In this document: positions 52,228-60,660 of the stretch, piece by piece
Layout: the number at the start of each line of letters is the position of its first letter
Position numbering within the stretch: position 1 is the first letter of the stretch
Assembly: GCA_020845695.1 (NCBI GenBank)
Contig: JADLFG010000002.1
Span: forward strand, 1-64,000
Length of the DNA stretch: 64,000 nt
DNA from: Thermoleophilia bacterium
GTDB lineage: Bacteria; Actinomycetota; Thermoleophilia; Gaiellales; Gaiellaceae
Direction: 5' to 3'
Program-made: the position numbers and the translations under genes
Notes under the pieces: generated by a model
Told to the model about the DNA's origin: nothing
The model's input: the letters and a program-made list of their open reading frames with translations, nothing else
Databases searched by the model: none

Positions 52228-53318
52228 GCGCGCGGGCGCGTTTTCTCGGTGTCGTAGAGCGGGAGCGGCGCGATCGTCGCCGGCGCGGTACCGGCACCGA
52301 CCGCCACCTCGACCCGCTCGCCCGCGCGGGCGACGTCCGAGCGCAGGATGGCGAGCCCGATCACCTGTCCGAGCGTGGGGCTCTCGCACGGGCTCGTCAG
52401 CGTCCCGACCGGCTCCCCGCCCCGCGACACGGCCGCACCGTACTCGGGCACATCGCCGTCGACGACGAGGGAGACGAAGCGGTTGGCGGGTGCCGGCGCC
52501 TGCGCGGCCAGCGCTTCCCGGCCGCGGAACTCCTTGTCGAGGCGGATCAGCTTGTCGAGCCCCAGGTCGTACGGGCTGGTCTCGCCGGGGGTGTAGTCGT
52601 AGCCGATGAAGACGAGCGCCGACTCGATCCGGATCGTCTCGACCGCGGCGAGCCCGTACGGGCGGGCGCCGGCGCCGGTGACGACGGCCCAGAGATCCTC
52701 GGCGTGCCGGGGCTCGCAGAAGAGCTCGTAGCCGAGCTCGCCCGAGTAGCCGGTGCGGGAGATGAAGCAGGGCACGCCGCCGAGCGCGACCGGCTCGGGC
52801 CAGAAGCGGAAGTAGCGCAGGCCGGCGAGGTCGGCATCGCAAAGCGGCGCGAGCACCTCGCGGGCGCGCGGCCCGTTCACGCCGAGCTGCGGCAGCTCGG
52901 CCGTCCTCGGCTCGACCGCGACGTCGAGCCCGGCGGCGACGTCCCTGATGTGGTCGAGGTCGGAATCGAGCGCGGTGATGGCGAGGCAGCGGTCCTCGGC
53001 GAAGCGAAAGACGGTGCCGTCGCCGACCATTGCGCCGCTCTCGTCGCAGAACGGCGCGTAGCGAACCTGCCCGATCTCGAGGCTCTTCATGTCGTTCGTG
53101 AAGGCGAGGTCGGCGGCCCGCAGGGCATCCGGGCCCGAGAGCTCCCACTTGCGCAGCGGCGACGCGTCCCAGACTGCGACGCCGGTGCGGATCGCCTGGT
53201 GCTCGGCGATCGGGTCGCCGAACTGGTTGGGCCAGTACCAGCCCTCCCAGTCGACGAGCTCGCCGCCGAGCTCGCGCTGGACGCGGTCGAACGCGGTTCT
53301 CACGATGTCGTTGCTCAT
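52224..53318 (-). CDS. GcvT-like aminomethyltransferase-family protein, second copy
   Basis: The product is 364 residues with GVAVWDASPLRKWELSGPDAL near residue 45 (split), a folate-site region ISRTGYSGELGYELFCE, IRIESALVFIGYDY and a C-terminal barrel. The T-protein fold transfers one-carbon units to tetrahydrofolate, and members partner with dimethylglycine/sarcosine oxidases. The neighbouring sarcosine-oxidase-like gene supports a joint role in demethylating N-methyl amines; direct evidence is lacking. Confidence 0.82.
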   Translation of the reverse strand: MSNDIVRTAFDRVQRELGGELVDWEGWYWPNQFGDPIAEHQAIRTGVAVWDASPLRKWELSGPDALRAADLAFTNDMKSLEIGQVRYAPFCDESGAMVGDGTVFRFAEDRCLAITALDSDLDHIRDVAAGLDVAVEPRTAELPQLGVNGPRAREVLAPLCDADLAGLRYFRFWPEPVALGGVPCFISRTGYSGELGYELFCEPRHAEDLWAVVTGAGARPYGLAAVETIRIESALVFIGYDYTPGETSPYDLGLDKLIRLDKEFRGREALAAQAPAPANRFVSLVVDGDVPEYGAAVSRGGEPVGTLTSPCESPTLGQVIGLAILRSDVARAGERVEVAVGAGTAPATIAPLPLYDTEKTRPRA

Positions 53319-53330
53319 GGCCGGTGTATA

Positions 53331-54110
53331 TCAGGCCCGCACGGGCTCCGCCGCCGACCCGAGCTTGGCCGAGATTGCTGCGGCGTGCTCGAGCAGCCGG
53401 CGCACAGCCTCCTCCATCTCGGGCGGCCCGAATCGCGCCGCCGGGCCCTGGACGCCGAGGATCGCGGCGAGCTCCCGGCGCGCCCCGAAGACCGGAGCCG
53501 CCACCGCGTTCAGGTCGCTCTCGCGCTCCCCGATCGCCCGCGCGTAGCCCCGCTCGGCGACGGCCGCCACTTCGGCTGCGAGCGCACCACGGTCCGTGAT
53601 CGTTGCCGGCGTGAACGCGACGAGCGGCCCGGCCGGGAGCGTGCCGCCGTTCGCGAGGAAGACCTTGCCGACCGCGGTGGCGTGCGCGATGCTCGGCCGC
53701 CCCAGCCGGGCGACGTACTGGACCGAGGCCGTGCTCTGGACGAAGTCGACCGTGACCGCCTCGTGCTCTCCGGGCGCGGAGAGCGTGGCCGACTCGCCGG
53801 TCTCCTCGACGAGCCGGGCGAGGTGCGGTCGCGCGATCTCGCGCAGGTCGAGCCGGGAGAGCACGGCGTTACCGAGCTCGAGCAGGCGCAATCCCAGCCG
53901 GTAGCGACCGGTGCCCGGCACGTGCTCGACGAAGCCCGCCTCGGCCAGCGTCGCGAGGAGGCGCGAGACCGTGCTCGGGTTGATCGACGTCCGTCTCGCG
54001 ATCTCGTTCGTCCCGAGGTCGGGCGCGTCCGCGGCGAGCGCGTCGAGCACGGCGATCGCCCGCTGGACGGCGGCGACGTGGCGCATAGATGGCTGACCGG
54101 TGCGGGGCAT
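53331..54110 (-). CDS. IclR-family transcriptional regulator, second copy
   Basis: The product is 259 residues (start at ATG 54110; an ATG at 54086 is an alternative). The winged helix (LGTNEIARRTSINPSTVSRLLATLAEAGFV, about residues 33-62; split at the turn) and an IclR effector domain (RPSIAHATAVGKVFLAN, later GYARAIGERESDLNAVAAPVF) are clear. A promoter with TTGCCT and CAAAAT 17 nt apart lies just upstream and its -35 overlaps the ATTGCC-N5-GGCAAT operator, suggesting autorepression. Confidence 0.87.
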   Translation of the reverse strand: MPRTGQPSMRHVAAVQRAIAVLDALAADAPDLGTNEIARRTSINPSTVSRLLATLAEAGFVEHVPGTGRYRLGLRLLELGNAVLSRLDLREIARPHLARLVEETGESATLSAPGEHEAVTVDFVQSTASVQYVARLGRPSIAHATAVGKVFLANGGTLPAGPLVAFTPATITDRGALAAEVAAVAERGYARAIGERESDLNAVAAPVFGARRELAAILGVQGPAARFGPPEMEEAVRRLLEHAAAISAKLGSAAEPVRA

Positions 54111-54158
54111 GGTAAGGTGTTACCGTCGATTTTGACACGGCATTGCCCAGGAGGCAAT
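54111..54158. promoter_or_regulatory. Divergent control region with two palindromes
   Basis: GGTAA-N4-TTACC (54111-54124) touches the iclR start codon. ATTGCC-N5-GGCAAT (54142-54158) covers the iclR -35 box (TTGCCT, minus strand) and the AGGAGG Shine-Dalgarno of the plus-strand gene. A TTGACA (54132-54137) on the plus strand may belong to a promoter for that gene. Confidence 0.45.
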
Positions 54159-54164
54159 AAGAAG

Positions 54165-55481
54165 ATGGCGCTTCCCGCATCCACCCCGTACCTCGTGATC
54201 GGCGCCGGCATCCACGGCCTCTCCACGGCCTACCACCTGGCGAAGGAGCTCGAGGCTCGCGGCCTCGGCGCCGGCTCGGACATCGTCGTCCTCGACAAGC
54301 ACAGCCCCGGGGCTGGCGCGTCGGGCATCGCCTGCGGCGTCGTGCGCAACAACTACTACCAGCCGGCGATGTCCGAGCTGATGCAAGCTTGCGTCGAGGT
54401 CTGGGAGTCCGACCCCGCCGCCTACCGCTACCACGGGGTCGGCTACGTCGCGCTCGGCGCCGCCTGCCAGGAGTCCGACCTCGTGGCGACGTTTGAGCGC
54501 CAGGAGCGAATCGGCTACCGCTCCGAGCTGATCGTCGGCGAGCGCGCGGTGACCGATCACATGCGGGCGATGTTCCCTGACTGGCGCGCGCGCGGCGTCA
54601 CCGTCTGCCTGCACGAGCACCAGGGCGGCTTCGCCCACAACGTCGACTCGATCATGGGTCTCGCCGCCAAGTGCGAGCAGAGCTGGGTGCGTATCCACTC
54701 CGGCGTCGAGGTGAAGGCGTTCGAGCTCGCCGGCGACGGCTCGATCACGGCCGCGATCACAAGCCAGGGCCGGATCGCGGTCGGCGAGCAGGTCGTGATC
54801 GCGCCGGGCCCGTGGGCCAAGCAACTCTGGGCGATGCTCGAGCTGCCCCAGACGATCGACGTGCACACCCCCACCGGTGAGGTGATCGCCGACCGGCCGA
54901 TGTGGACCTACTGGAATCTCCAGGAGGGCGAGATCAGGGTCGACCCGAAGGTGTTCTCGCTCCCGGACGGCACGATGCCGCCGGTGATCCATCTCGACTC
55001 GGACGCTCCGCTTCGGACCGACGAGGGCGTGCTCGTCACCGACGAGCTCTGGGGCATCTACTTCAAGCAGGACAAGCACGGTGTCCAGGGCGGGGCCTCC
55101 CCGCTCGAGGTCGGTACCGAGCTCGAGCTCGACCCCTACCCGCAGACCACGGACGTCGACCCGGGTTTCCCGGACATGTGGTGCGCGGCGCTCTCGCACG
55201 CGCTCGGCCGCTTCGAGGGCTGCCGGCCGCTCTACAAGGTCGCCCGCTCGGGCGGCGTCGGCGCGTTCACCGCGGACAACTTCCCCGTCTTCGACTACGT
55301 CAAGCCGAATGCCTACGGGATCTTCGACTCGAACCACGGCTACAAGATGATCGGGGTCGGGCGCGAGGTCGCGAAGGTCGTCTGCGGCGAGCGCTCGACG
55401 CTGCTGCACCCGTTCCGGCTCGAGCGCTTCGAGACGGGCGACCTCCACCCGGTCTCGAGCTCGCCCTACCCCTGGTCGTGA
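54165..55481 (+). CDS. Sarcosine-oxidase beta-like FAD-dependent oxidoreductase
   Basis: The product is 438 residues from the ATG at 54165 with AGGAGG 10 nt upstream. The FAD-binding motif YLVIGAGIHGLSTAYHLA is at the N-terminus, followed by GAGASGIACGVVRNNYYQP. The C-terminal half carries VGAFTADNFPVFDYV and GIFDSNHGYKMIGVGREVAKV, as in SoxB and dimethylglycine dehydrogenase FAD domains. It lacks the separate T-protein domain, which the GcvT-like protein encoded nearby could supply. The likely substrate is an N-methylated glycine; inference. Confidence 0.83.
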   Translation: MALPASTPYLVIGAGIHGLSTAYHLAKELEARGLGAGSDIVVLDKHSPGAGASGIACGVVRNNYYQPAMSELMQACVEVWESDPAAYRYHGVGYVALGAACQESDLVATFERQERIGYRSELIVGERAVTDHMRAMFPDWRARGVTVCLHEHQGGFAHNVDSIMGLAAKCEQSWVRIHSGVEVKAFELAGDGSITAAITSQGRIAVGEQVVIAPGPWAKQLWAMLELPQTIDVHTPTGEVIADRPMWTYWNLQEGEIRVDPKVFSLPDGTMPPVIHLDSDAPLRTDEGVLVTDELWGIYFKQDKHGVQGGASPLEVGTELELDPYPQTTDVDPGFPDMWCAALSHALGRFEGCRPLYKVARSGGVGAFTADNFPVFDYVKPNAYGIFDSNHGYKMIGVGREVAKVVCGERSTLLHPFRLERFETGDLHPVSSSPYPWS

Positions 55482-55484
55482 GCC

Positions 55485-56735
55485 TCAGCCGGGCGGCTTG
55501 CCCGGGTGATGCTCGATCAGGAGCGGCGGCTCGACGAGGCCGAGGCGGTGGGCGAGCGCTCGCTTGGTGGTCGACTGGGCGAGCAGGGTGACGATGATCG
55601 CGAGTGCGACCGTGACCGTGACGAGCTCGGCGTGGGGGACGTCGAGCGTCACCATCAACCCCGCCAGCGCGGCCGGCACGACCCCGGTCTCTCGTGTCCA
55701 GCAGAGGAACGCGAGCTCCCGGCGCGTCCAGGCCGCCCGCCGATCGGGCGCGAGGCAGGAGAGCACGGCGAGCGGGCGGGCGACGAAGAGCAGCGTCGCG
55801 AGCACGGCGAGCGCCGGGAGGAGCTGGTCGGCCATCTCGCCCCACGGGAGCGCCGCCCCGAGGATCACGAAGATCACGATCACCATCACCTCGGCGACCC
55901 GCTCGATCACGAGCCGCAGCTCGGCCTCGTGCGGCCCGTGCATGCCGAGGCGCAGCCGGTCCATGTTGGCGATCACCACACCGGCGAGGAAGACCCCGAG
56001 GTAGCCGCTGCCGCCGGCCGACTCCTCGACGAAATAGGAGATCGCGATCATCGCGATCGTGGCGAGCGCCGCCGACTCGCGCCAGATGCCCGCCCGCCTG
56101 CTCGAGACGGCAAGCGAGAGCACGACCCCGAAGGCGAGGCCGAGCGCGGTCGCGATCGCGAACTCGCTGGCGAAGTCGCCGATCGGCTCGGTGATTCCGC
56201 TCCAGCCGTGCAGGACGATCCCGGCGAGGGTGAGCGCGAGTACCGCTCCGATCGGGTCGTTCAGGGCCGACTCGGCGATGATCGTCTGGGAGAGTTTCGG
56301 CCGCACGCCGAGGCGGTCGAAGAGCGGGATCAGGATCGCGGGGTCGGTGGGGGCGAGGACGGCCCCGATCAGGATCCCGACCTCGATCGGGACGTCGAAG
56401 ACCGCGGTCGCCACGGCGCCGCAGATGGCGGCCGTCAGCAGCACGCCGGGGAGGACGAGCAGGCCGAGGCCGAGCGCGACCCGGCGCAGGATCTCGAGCG
56501 AGAGGCCGAGGCCGCCGTGGAAGAGGATGATCGAGACGCCGAGCGTCATCGTCAGCTCGGCCGCGACCGAGTCGAGCGGGATCTCGACGAGGCCGGAGAC
56601 CGAGGGACCGAGGATCGTGCCCGCGAGCAGCAGGAAGAGCATCCGCGGGAGGCGGGTCAGGCCGGCGACCACCTCGGCGACGAGCCCTGCGCCGAAGACG
56701 AGCGCGAGCGTGAGGATGACCTCCCTGGCCGTCAC
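55485..56735 (-). CDS. Sodium/proton antiporter (CPA1/NhaP-type)
   Basis: The product is 416 residues with about 12 transmembrane helices. The ion-binding region APTDPAILIPLFDRLGVRPKL and ESALNDPIGAVLALTLAG carries the paired acidic motifs (TDP, ND) of CPA1 antiporters. There is no large cytoplasmic tail. It would exchange Na+ or K+ for protons across the membrane and may help ion balance together with betaine uptake. Confidence 0.85.
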   Translation of the reverse strand: MTAREVILTLALVFGAGLVAEVVAGLTRLPRMLFLLLAGTILGPSVSGLVEIPLDSVAAELTMTLGVSIILFHGGLGLSLEILRRVALGLGLLVLPGVLLTAAICGAVATAVFDVPIEVGILIGAVLAPTDPAILIPLFDRLGVRPKLSQTIIAESALNDPIGAVLALTLAGIVLHGWSGITEPIGDFASEFAIATALGLAFGVVLSLAVSSRRAGIWRESAALATIAMIAISYFVEESAGGSGYLGVFLAGVVIANMDRLRLGMHGPHEAELRLVIERVAEVMVIVIFVILGAALPWGEMADQLLPALAVLATLLFVARPLAVLSCLAPDRRAAWTRRELAFLCWTRETGVVPAALAGLMVTLDVPHAELVTVTVALAIIVTLLAQSTTKRALAHRLGLVEPPLLIEHHPGKPPG

Positions 56736-56811
56736 CGTGCACGGGATTCTGACGTGCGGACCGGCGGCCCGCCTTGCATGCGGCCGCCGTTTCGCTCACG
56801 ATGCACGCACA

Positions 56812-57036
56812 GTGCTCTTCGTCCTCATCTTCCGCGACGCGCCCGGCGCGCTGCCGGTCATGGCGCTGACGCTCGCTGTCGCCCTCTATCTCTCCGTGAT
56901 CGAGCTGCGCGAGCTCAGGCCCCACTGGAAGTGGTGGTTCTGGTGGCTCTCGGTCGTCTTCCTCGCCCACTTCGCGGGCTATCTCGCCCTCAGGATCTAC
57001 GGTGCCTTCCGTCGGAGAAACCGGGCGCGCGCTTAG
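56812..57036 (+). CDS. Small two-helix membrane protein
   Basis: The product is 74 residues from a GTG at 56812. Two hydrophobic helices (ALPVMALTLAVALYLSVIEL; WKWWFWWLSVVFLAHFAGYLAL, the latter split over 22 residues) flank a short loop, with a basic tail (RRRNRARA). No family recognised. It overlaps the next gene by 35 bp. Confidence 0.55.
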   Translation: MLFVLIFRDAPGALPVMALTLAVALYLSVIELRELRPHWKWWFWWLSVVFLAHFAGYLALRIYGAFRRRNRARA

Positions 57037-57346
57037 AGACCGCCCGCTCGGCAAGGCGCTGATCCTGGCGGTCACCCTCCTTGCCGCGGTGCTCGTGGCT
57101 CGGAGCTGCGCCCGGGCCGACCTCGACGTGAGCAAGGACGAGGCGATCGCGATCGCGACGGGGGCGGTCGAGTTCGAGCCGGACGTCGTCCAGGTGCGGA
57201 TTATAAAGCGTGGCTTACAATCCGACGCGTTCTGGGCAGTGTCGCTGTCAACGAGGCGGCCGGACGACTCGCTTGCGAACGTGACGGTGGTCGTGATCGA
57301 CGCGCGCTCCGGCGAGATCGCGGAGATCCGCGTCTCGGGCGCCTGA
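57002..57346 (+). CDS. Membrane-anchored PepSY-like protein
   Basis: The product is 114 residues from a GTG at 57002. One N-terminal helix (ALILAVTLLAAVLVARSC) is followed by an outside domain whose pattern, VSKDEAIAIATGAVEF and VVVIDARSGEIAEI, resembles PepSY domains (alternating strand and helix, ending in a glycine-bounded strand). Function unknown. The start lies within the preceding gene, so the exact start is uncertain. Confidence 0.6.
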   Translation: MPSVGETGRALRDRPLGKALILAVTLLAAVLVARSCARADLDVSKDEAIAIATGAVEFEPDVVQVRIIKRGLQSDAFWAVSLSTRRPDDSLANVTVVVIDARSGEIAEIRVSGA

Positions 57347-57517
57347 TCCGCCCGCGGCGCGCGCCTGCCCGCGACGGGCTGTGTAGCAACGCAACATATC
57401 CGGGATCGTAACGGTGTTGCCTCGGAACCTTGGAGCCGTCCGAGCCGGGTCGTAGCCTTGCCCGGTAGGTATTAGCGGTGCTGTACGCCGACGGATAACC
57501 AGGGGGAGGTCGCGCTC

Positions 57518-58999
57518 GTGGACGTGCTCGCGTCGGTTCTATCCGCGCTCGCCCAGACGGTGGAGGAGCAGATCACCGAGCTCTCGGACAAGATCTCGCT
57601 CGACTCCGCCATCCTCGGCGAGACGTTCTACTTCTGGACGGTCGTCGTCATGTGGCTGATCCACGCCGGCTTCATGATGTACGAGGCCGGGACGGCGAGG
57701 CGCAAGAACATCATGTCGACGGCGACGAAGAACATCCTCACGATCGCCGTCGTGACCCCGAGCTTCTACTACTTCGGCTGGTACATCTACGGCTGCTTCG
57801 AGCACGGCGGGCCCGCTCAGGGCCACGCTGGCCCCGATCCCGAGTTCCCGGGCTTCTGCGGCATGACCTCGCCCTGGGCCGACCAGCTTGGCCCCAATCT
57901 GACCGACCACATCGATCTCGTCTTCTTCCTCGCTTTCCTCCTCTTCTCCTGGACGACCGGCTCGATCATGTCGGGCGCGCTGATCGAGCGGGTGCGTGTC
58001 TCCGCCTACCTGATCCTGACCGTCCTGCTCGGCTCGGCCGTCTGGATCATGGACGCGGCCTGGGGCTGGAGCGCGGGAGGCTGGCTCGTCACGAACTACG
58101 GCTTCCACGACTCGATTGCCTCGCTCGTCGTCCACGGCGTGGCCGGGGCGTTCACGCTCGGCGTGCTACTGAACCTCGGCCCGCGAATCGGCAAATACGA
58201 CCGGGAGGGCAGAGCCAGGGCCTTCCGGCCGCACAACACCCACATGACCCTGTCGGGCCTGATGCTCATCTTCACCGGCTTCTACGGCTTCTACGCGGCC
58301 TGCCTCGTGATTCTCTCGACCACGACTCCCGGCTGGCTCAACATCTACCTCTCCCCGACCACGCTCGGCGCCATCGCGATCGTGATCACGATCGGCTTCG
58401 CGGGCGGCTTCACCGGAGGCTGGTTCGCGAGCAAGGGCGACCCGTTCTGGACGCTCTCCGGCGGTCTCGCGGGCGTGATCTCGGTCTCGGCCGGGGCCGA
58501 CATCTACCACCCGTCGCTCGCCTACCTGCTCTCGTTCAGCGGTGGCCTGCTCGCGGTCTGGGCGGGCGGCTACATCGAGAAGCGGCTGCGCATCGACGAC
58601 GCGGTCGGGGCGGTCGCCGTGCACGGGGTCTGCGGCTTCTACGGGGTCTTCCTGGTCGGCATCTTCGGGGGCGGTTTCCCGACCGGCCTCAACAACGTCG
58701 AGTCGTCGTTCGGCGGCCAGCTGATCGGGATGCTCGCCTTCTTCCCGCTCGCGTTCCTGCCCGGCTTCATCGCGAGCTGGCTCCTGAAGAAGGCGAACCT
58801 GCTGCGCGTCCCGCCCGAGGTCGAGCTCGAGGGCCTCGACATGGCCGAGTTCCAGCAGGACTTCTACCCCGAGTTCGAGCGACTGCCCGAGGTGATCGTG
58901 CTCCCGGACGGGGAGGAGGTCGAGGCCGCCCCGCTCCTGCTCGACGCGTACAACCAGGTGAACGGCCACAAGCCCGGCGTCAGAGTCGGCGGCGACTAG
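57518..58999 (+). CDS. amt: Ammonium transporter (Amt/MEP/Rh family)
   Basis: The product is 493 residues from a GTG with GGGGGAGG upstream. Eleven transmembrane helices are expected; the pore twin histidines are in VVHGVAGAF and AVHGVCGFYG, and AWGWSAGGW is a conserved loop. The form is atypical (MMYEAGTARRKNIMSTATKN near the N-terminus, acidic 60-residue tail), as in actinobacterial and haloarchaeal Amt variants. No glnK-like PII gene follows; instead two tiny membrane proteins do. Ammonia released from amine breakdown may make it useful here. Confidence 0.88.
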   Translation: MDVLASVLSALAQTVEEQITELSDKISLDSAILGETFYFWTVVVMWLIHAGFMMYEAGTARRKNIMSTATKNILTIAVVTPSFYYFGWYIYGCFEHGGPAQGHAGPDPEFPGFCGMTSPWADQLGPNLTDHIDLVFFLAFLLFSWTTGSIMSGALIERVRVSAYLILTVLLGSAVWIMDAAWGWSAGGWLVTNYGFHDSIASLVVHGVAGAFTLGVLLNLGPRIGKYDREGRARAFRPHNTHMTLSGLMLIFTGFYGFYAACLVILSTTTPGWLNIYLSPTTLGAIAIVITIGFAGGFTGGWFASKGDPFWTLSGGLAGVISVSAGADIYHPSLAYLLSFSGGLLAVWAGGYIEKRLRIDDAVGAVAVHGVCGFYGVFLVGIFGGGFPTGLNNVESSFGGQLIGMLAFFPLAFLPGFIASWLLKKANLLRVPPEVELEGLDMAEFQQDFYPEFERLPEVIVLPDGEEVEAAPLLLDAYNQVNGHKPGVRVGGD

Positions 59000-59014
59000 G
59001 AAGGGGGTGGCGCG

Positions 59015-59260
59015 ATGATCGACAGCTTTCCGTACGACGCGTGGTACCTCGAGGACGGCACCCTCGATCCGGCGATCACGACCTTCTGGACGTTCGGGCC
59101 GACCACCGGCTCCGCGGGTGGCGACCTGACGGGCACGTTCGTGCTGACCGCGCTCGGGATCCTGCTCATGATCGTCTCCCTGATCGGGTGGGTCGTTTTC
59201 GAGCACCGCAAGCTGACCCACCAGAGCGAGCATCTTCGGGCCGCGAGCTCCGGCGACTAG
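59015..59260 (+). CDS. Small single-helix membrane protein of the amt operon
   Basis: The product is 81 residues, with a strong Shine-Dalgarno (GGAAGGGGGTGG) before the ATG. An acidic/aromatic outside segment (DAWYLEDGTLDP) precedes one helix (FVLTALGILLMIVSLIGWVVF) and a charged cytoplasmic tail. It lies 15 nt after amt, so it is probably an accessory subunit. No family recognised. Confidence 0.65.
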   Translation: MIDSFPYDAWYLEDGTLDPAITTFWTFGPTTGSAGGDLTGTFVLTALGILLMIVSLIGWVVFEHRKLTHQSEHLRAASSGD

Positions 59261-59270
59261 GAGGAGACGA

Positions 59271-59429
59271 ATGGCGTTCCCGCGTGAGAAGCAGATCGAG
59301 TTCCCCCCGCTGCAAACGCACCTCAGGTGGCTCGTCCCGGCGCTCCTCCTCTTCGCGGTCGCCTGCATCGTGGCCGTGGTCATCATCCTCCTGGTTCACC
59401 CGAGCGGATCGTTCATCGGGCCCTGGTAG
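59271..59429 (+). CDS. Tiny membrane protein of the amt operon (52 residues)
   Basis: The ATG at 59271 is preceded by GGAGGAGACGA and follows the previous stop by 10 nt. The 52-residue product has a cytoplasmic N-terminus (PREKQIEFPPLQTHLR) and one helix (WLVPALLLFAVACIVAVVII), ending SFIGPW. Tight spacing, a good ribosome binding site and a sensible membrane protein make it a likely real gene. Confidence 0.6.
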   Translation: MAFPREKQIEFPPLQTHLRWLVPALLLFAVACIVAVVIILLVHPSGSFIGPW

Positions 59430-59464
59430 GGCGGAAGCGACGACGAAGGAGGGACACTCAACCG

Positions 59465-59677
59465 ATGGCGCTGTATCTGACGTGTCGTCTCTGCGGTCGC
59501 AAGCAGGCTGACGGTCTGCTGTCCCGCGGCCACTGGGGCCATCTCGACGCGGGCCCGCACGGGAAGCTCCAGGCCTGCCCGACCTGCAAGGAGCGTCACT
59601 CCTCGGACTGGCAGGAGCGCCTGCGGGCGGCCGTGACCGGCGTCGCTGCCGGCTCGCCCGCGCTGCTCTCCCACTGA
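59465..59677 (+). CDS. Zinc-ribbon protein (70 residues)
   Basis: The product has two CxxC pairs, CRLCGRKQ near the N-terminus and CPTCKERH near residue 38, separated by a Gly/His-rich loop (SRGHWGHLDAGPHG): a small zinc ribbon. Function unknown; a nucleic-acid or protein contact is typical. It follows the amt operon by 36 nt. Confidence 0.65.
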   Translation: MALYLTCRLCGRKQADGLLSRGHWGHLDAGPHGKLQACPTCKERHSSDWQERLRAAVTGVAAGSPALLSH

Positions 59678-59833
59678 GCCGCGACCGGCGGGGGTGATCC
59701 GCGGCGAGCCGCGTCCTCCGCGGCTGGTCCGCGCGGATGCCCACGGGCGTCGCCGCGAGCTCCGAGGCGCGAGCCCCGAGAGATCCGAGAGCTTCCCGAG
59801 CTCCCGAGTGCCTCCCGGGTGCCTGCCTTCCGG

Positions 59834-59877
59834 GTGCCTGGCACGTGCCAGGCACGTGCCAGGCACGTGCCAGGCAC
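59834..59877. repeat. REP-like palindromes, upstream cluster (4 units)
   Basis: Four contiguous 11-bp units, one GTGCCTGGCAC and three GTGCCAGGCAC (its reverse complement), lie head to tail 74 bp upstream of the transposase gene. Single-stranded, they can fold into hairpins of the kind used by REP-associated transposases. Confidence 0.85.
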
Positions 59878-59950
59878 CCGGAACGAAGTAGCCACGGACC
59901 CGTGACGAGTGGTGGCGATTCCGCAGCTTCCGGATACGTAGTCTGACTGG

Positions 59951-60511
59951 ATGGCGCGGCCGCCACGTGTCGAGAGTCCCGGCGGGTTCCACCACGTGAC
60001 GGCGCGCGGAACCGGCGGATGCCGGATCTTTGCGCATACGGCTGACCGCGTGTCGTTCCTCAGCCTGCTCGGGCACATCGTCCAGCGCTACGGCTGGGTC
60101 TGCCATGCCTACTGCCTGATGGGGAGTCACTACCATCTTCTCGTTCAGACCCCCGAGGCGAACCTGGGGACCGGGATGTGCGACCTCAACGGGGGGCATG
60201 CACGCGGGTACAACAGTCGGCACGGCCGCAGAGGAGCTCTCTTCGGTGGGCGGTTTCGCTCGACGCTGATTACCAAAGAGAGCCACCTCCTCGAAGCAGC
60301 GCGATATGTCGTCCTGAACCCGGTTCGCGCCGGTCTTTGCCAGTGGCCGTGGGATTGGCCCTGGTCGAGCTTCGCCGCGACCGAGGGACGTGCCGACCGG
60401 CCGGACTTCCTCCAGACCGAGTGGATCTTGGGCCATTTCGGGTCTGGGGATCCGGGCGCGAGCTACCTGGCATTCGTGCTCGAAGGTCTCGGCGCACCCC
60501 CACCCCACTGA
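59951..60511 (+). CDS. REP-associated tyrosine transposase (Y1/IS200-like)
   Basis: The product is 186 residues. The start PPRVESPGGFHHVTARG, the HUH motif in GSHYHLLVQTPEANL, and the region YNSRHGRRGALFGGRFRSTLI followed by AARYVVLNPVRAGL are diagnostic of the Y1_Tnp/RAYT family. These are single-strand nucleases that move or maintain REP sequences. The gene is intact. Confidence 0.9.
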   Translation: MARPPRVESPGGFHHVTARGTGGCRIFAHTADRVSFLSLLGHIVQRYGWVCHAYCLMGSHYHLLVQTPEANLGTGMCDLNGGHARGYNSRHGRRGALFGGRFRSTLITKESHLLEAARYVVLNPVRAGLCQWPWDWPWSSFAATEGRADRPDFLQTEWILGHFGSGDPGASYLAFVLEGLGAPPPH

Positions 60512-60558
60512 GTGGAGTACCGCATGGCGTTTGGCCCGGCGGCTCGTTTCGGTGGTAC

Positions 60559-60580
60559 GTGCCAGGCACGTGCCTGGCAC
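60559..60580. repeat. REP-like palindromes, downstream pair
   Basis: GTGCCAGGCAC and GTGCCTGGCAC lie back to back 48 bp after the transposase stop and match the upstream cluster. Confidence 0.85.
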
Positions 60581-60660
60581 CAGCGGCTCGGGCGCGCGAC
60601 CGACCCCTGCAGTTCGGCGGGTTCGGACGCGGGCGCCGCGCCACAGGCCACCGGCGACCG

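Larger units (their letters stand above)
59834..60580 (+). mobile_element. REP-associated tyrosine transposase unit (RAYT plus flanking palindromes)
   Basis: A single RAYT gene is bordered on both sides by the same 11-bp palindromic unit, four copies at 59834-59877 and two at 60559-60580. No target duplication or other ORF is seen. Confidence 0.75.

Noticed and set aside
59834..59877. CRISPR array
   Set aside because: The units are 11-bp palindromes set directly end to end with no spacers.
59678..59950. Possible small genes between the zinc-ribbon gene and the transposase
   Set aside because: The reading frames are made of the palindromic repeats and flanking GC-rich DNA.
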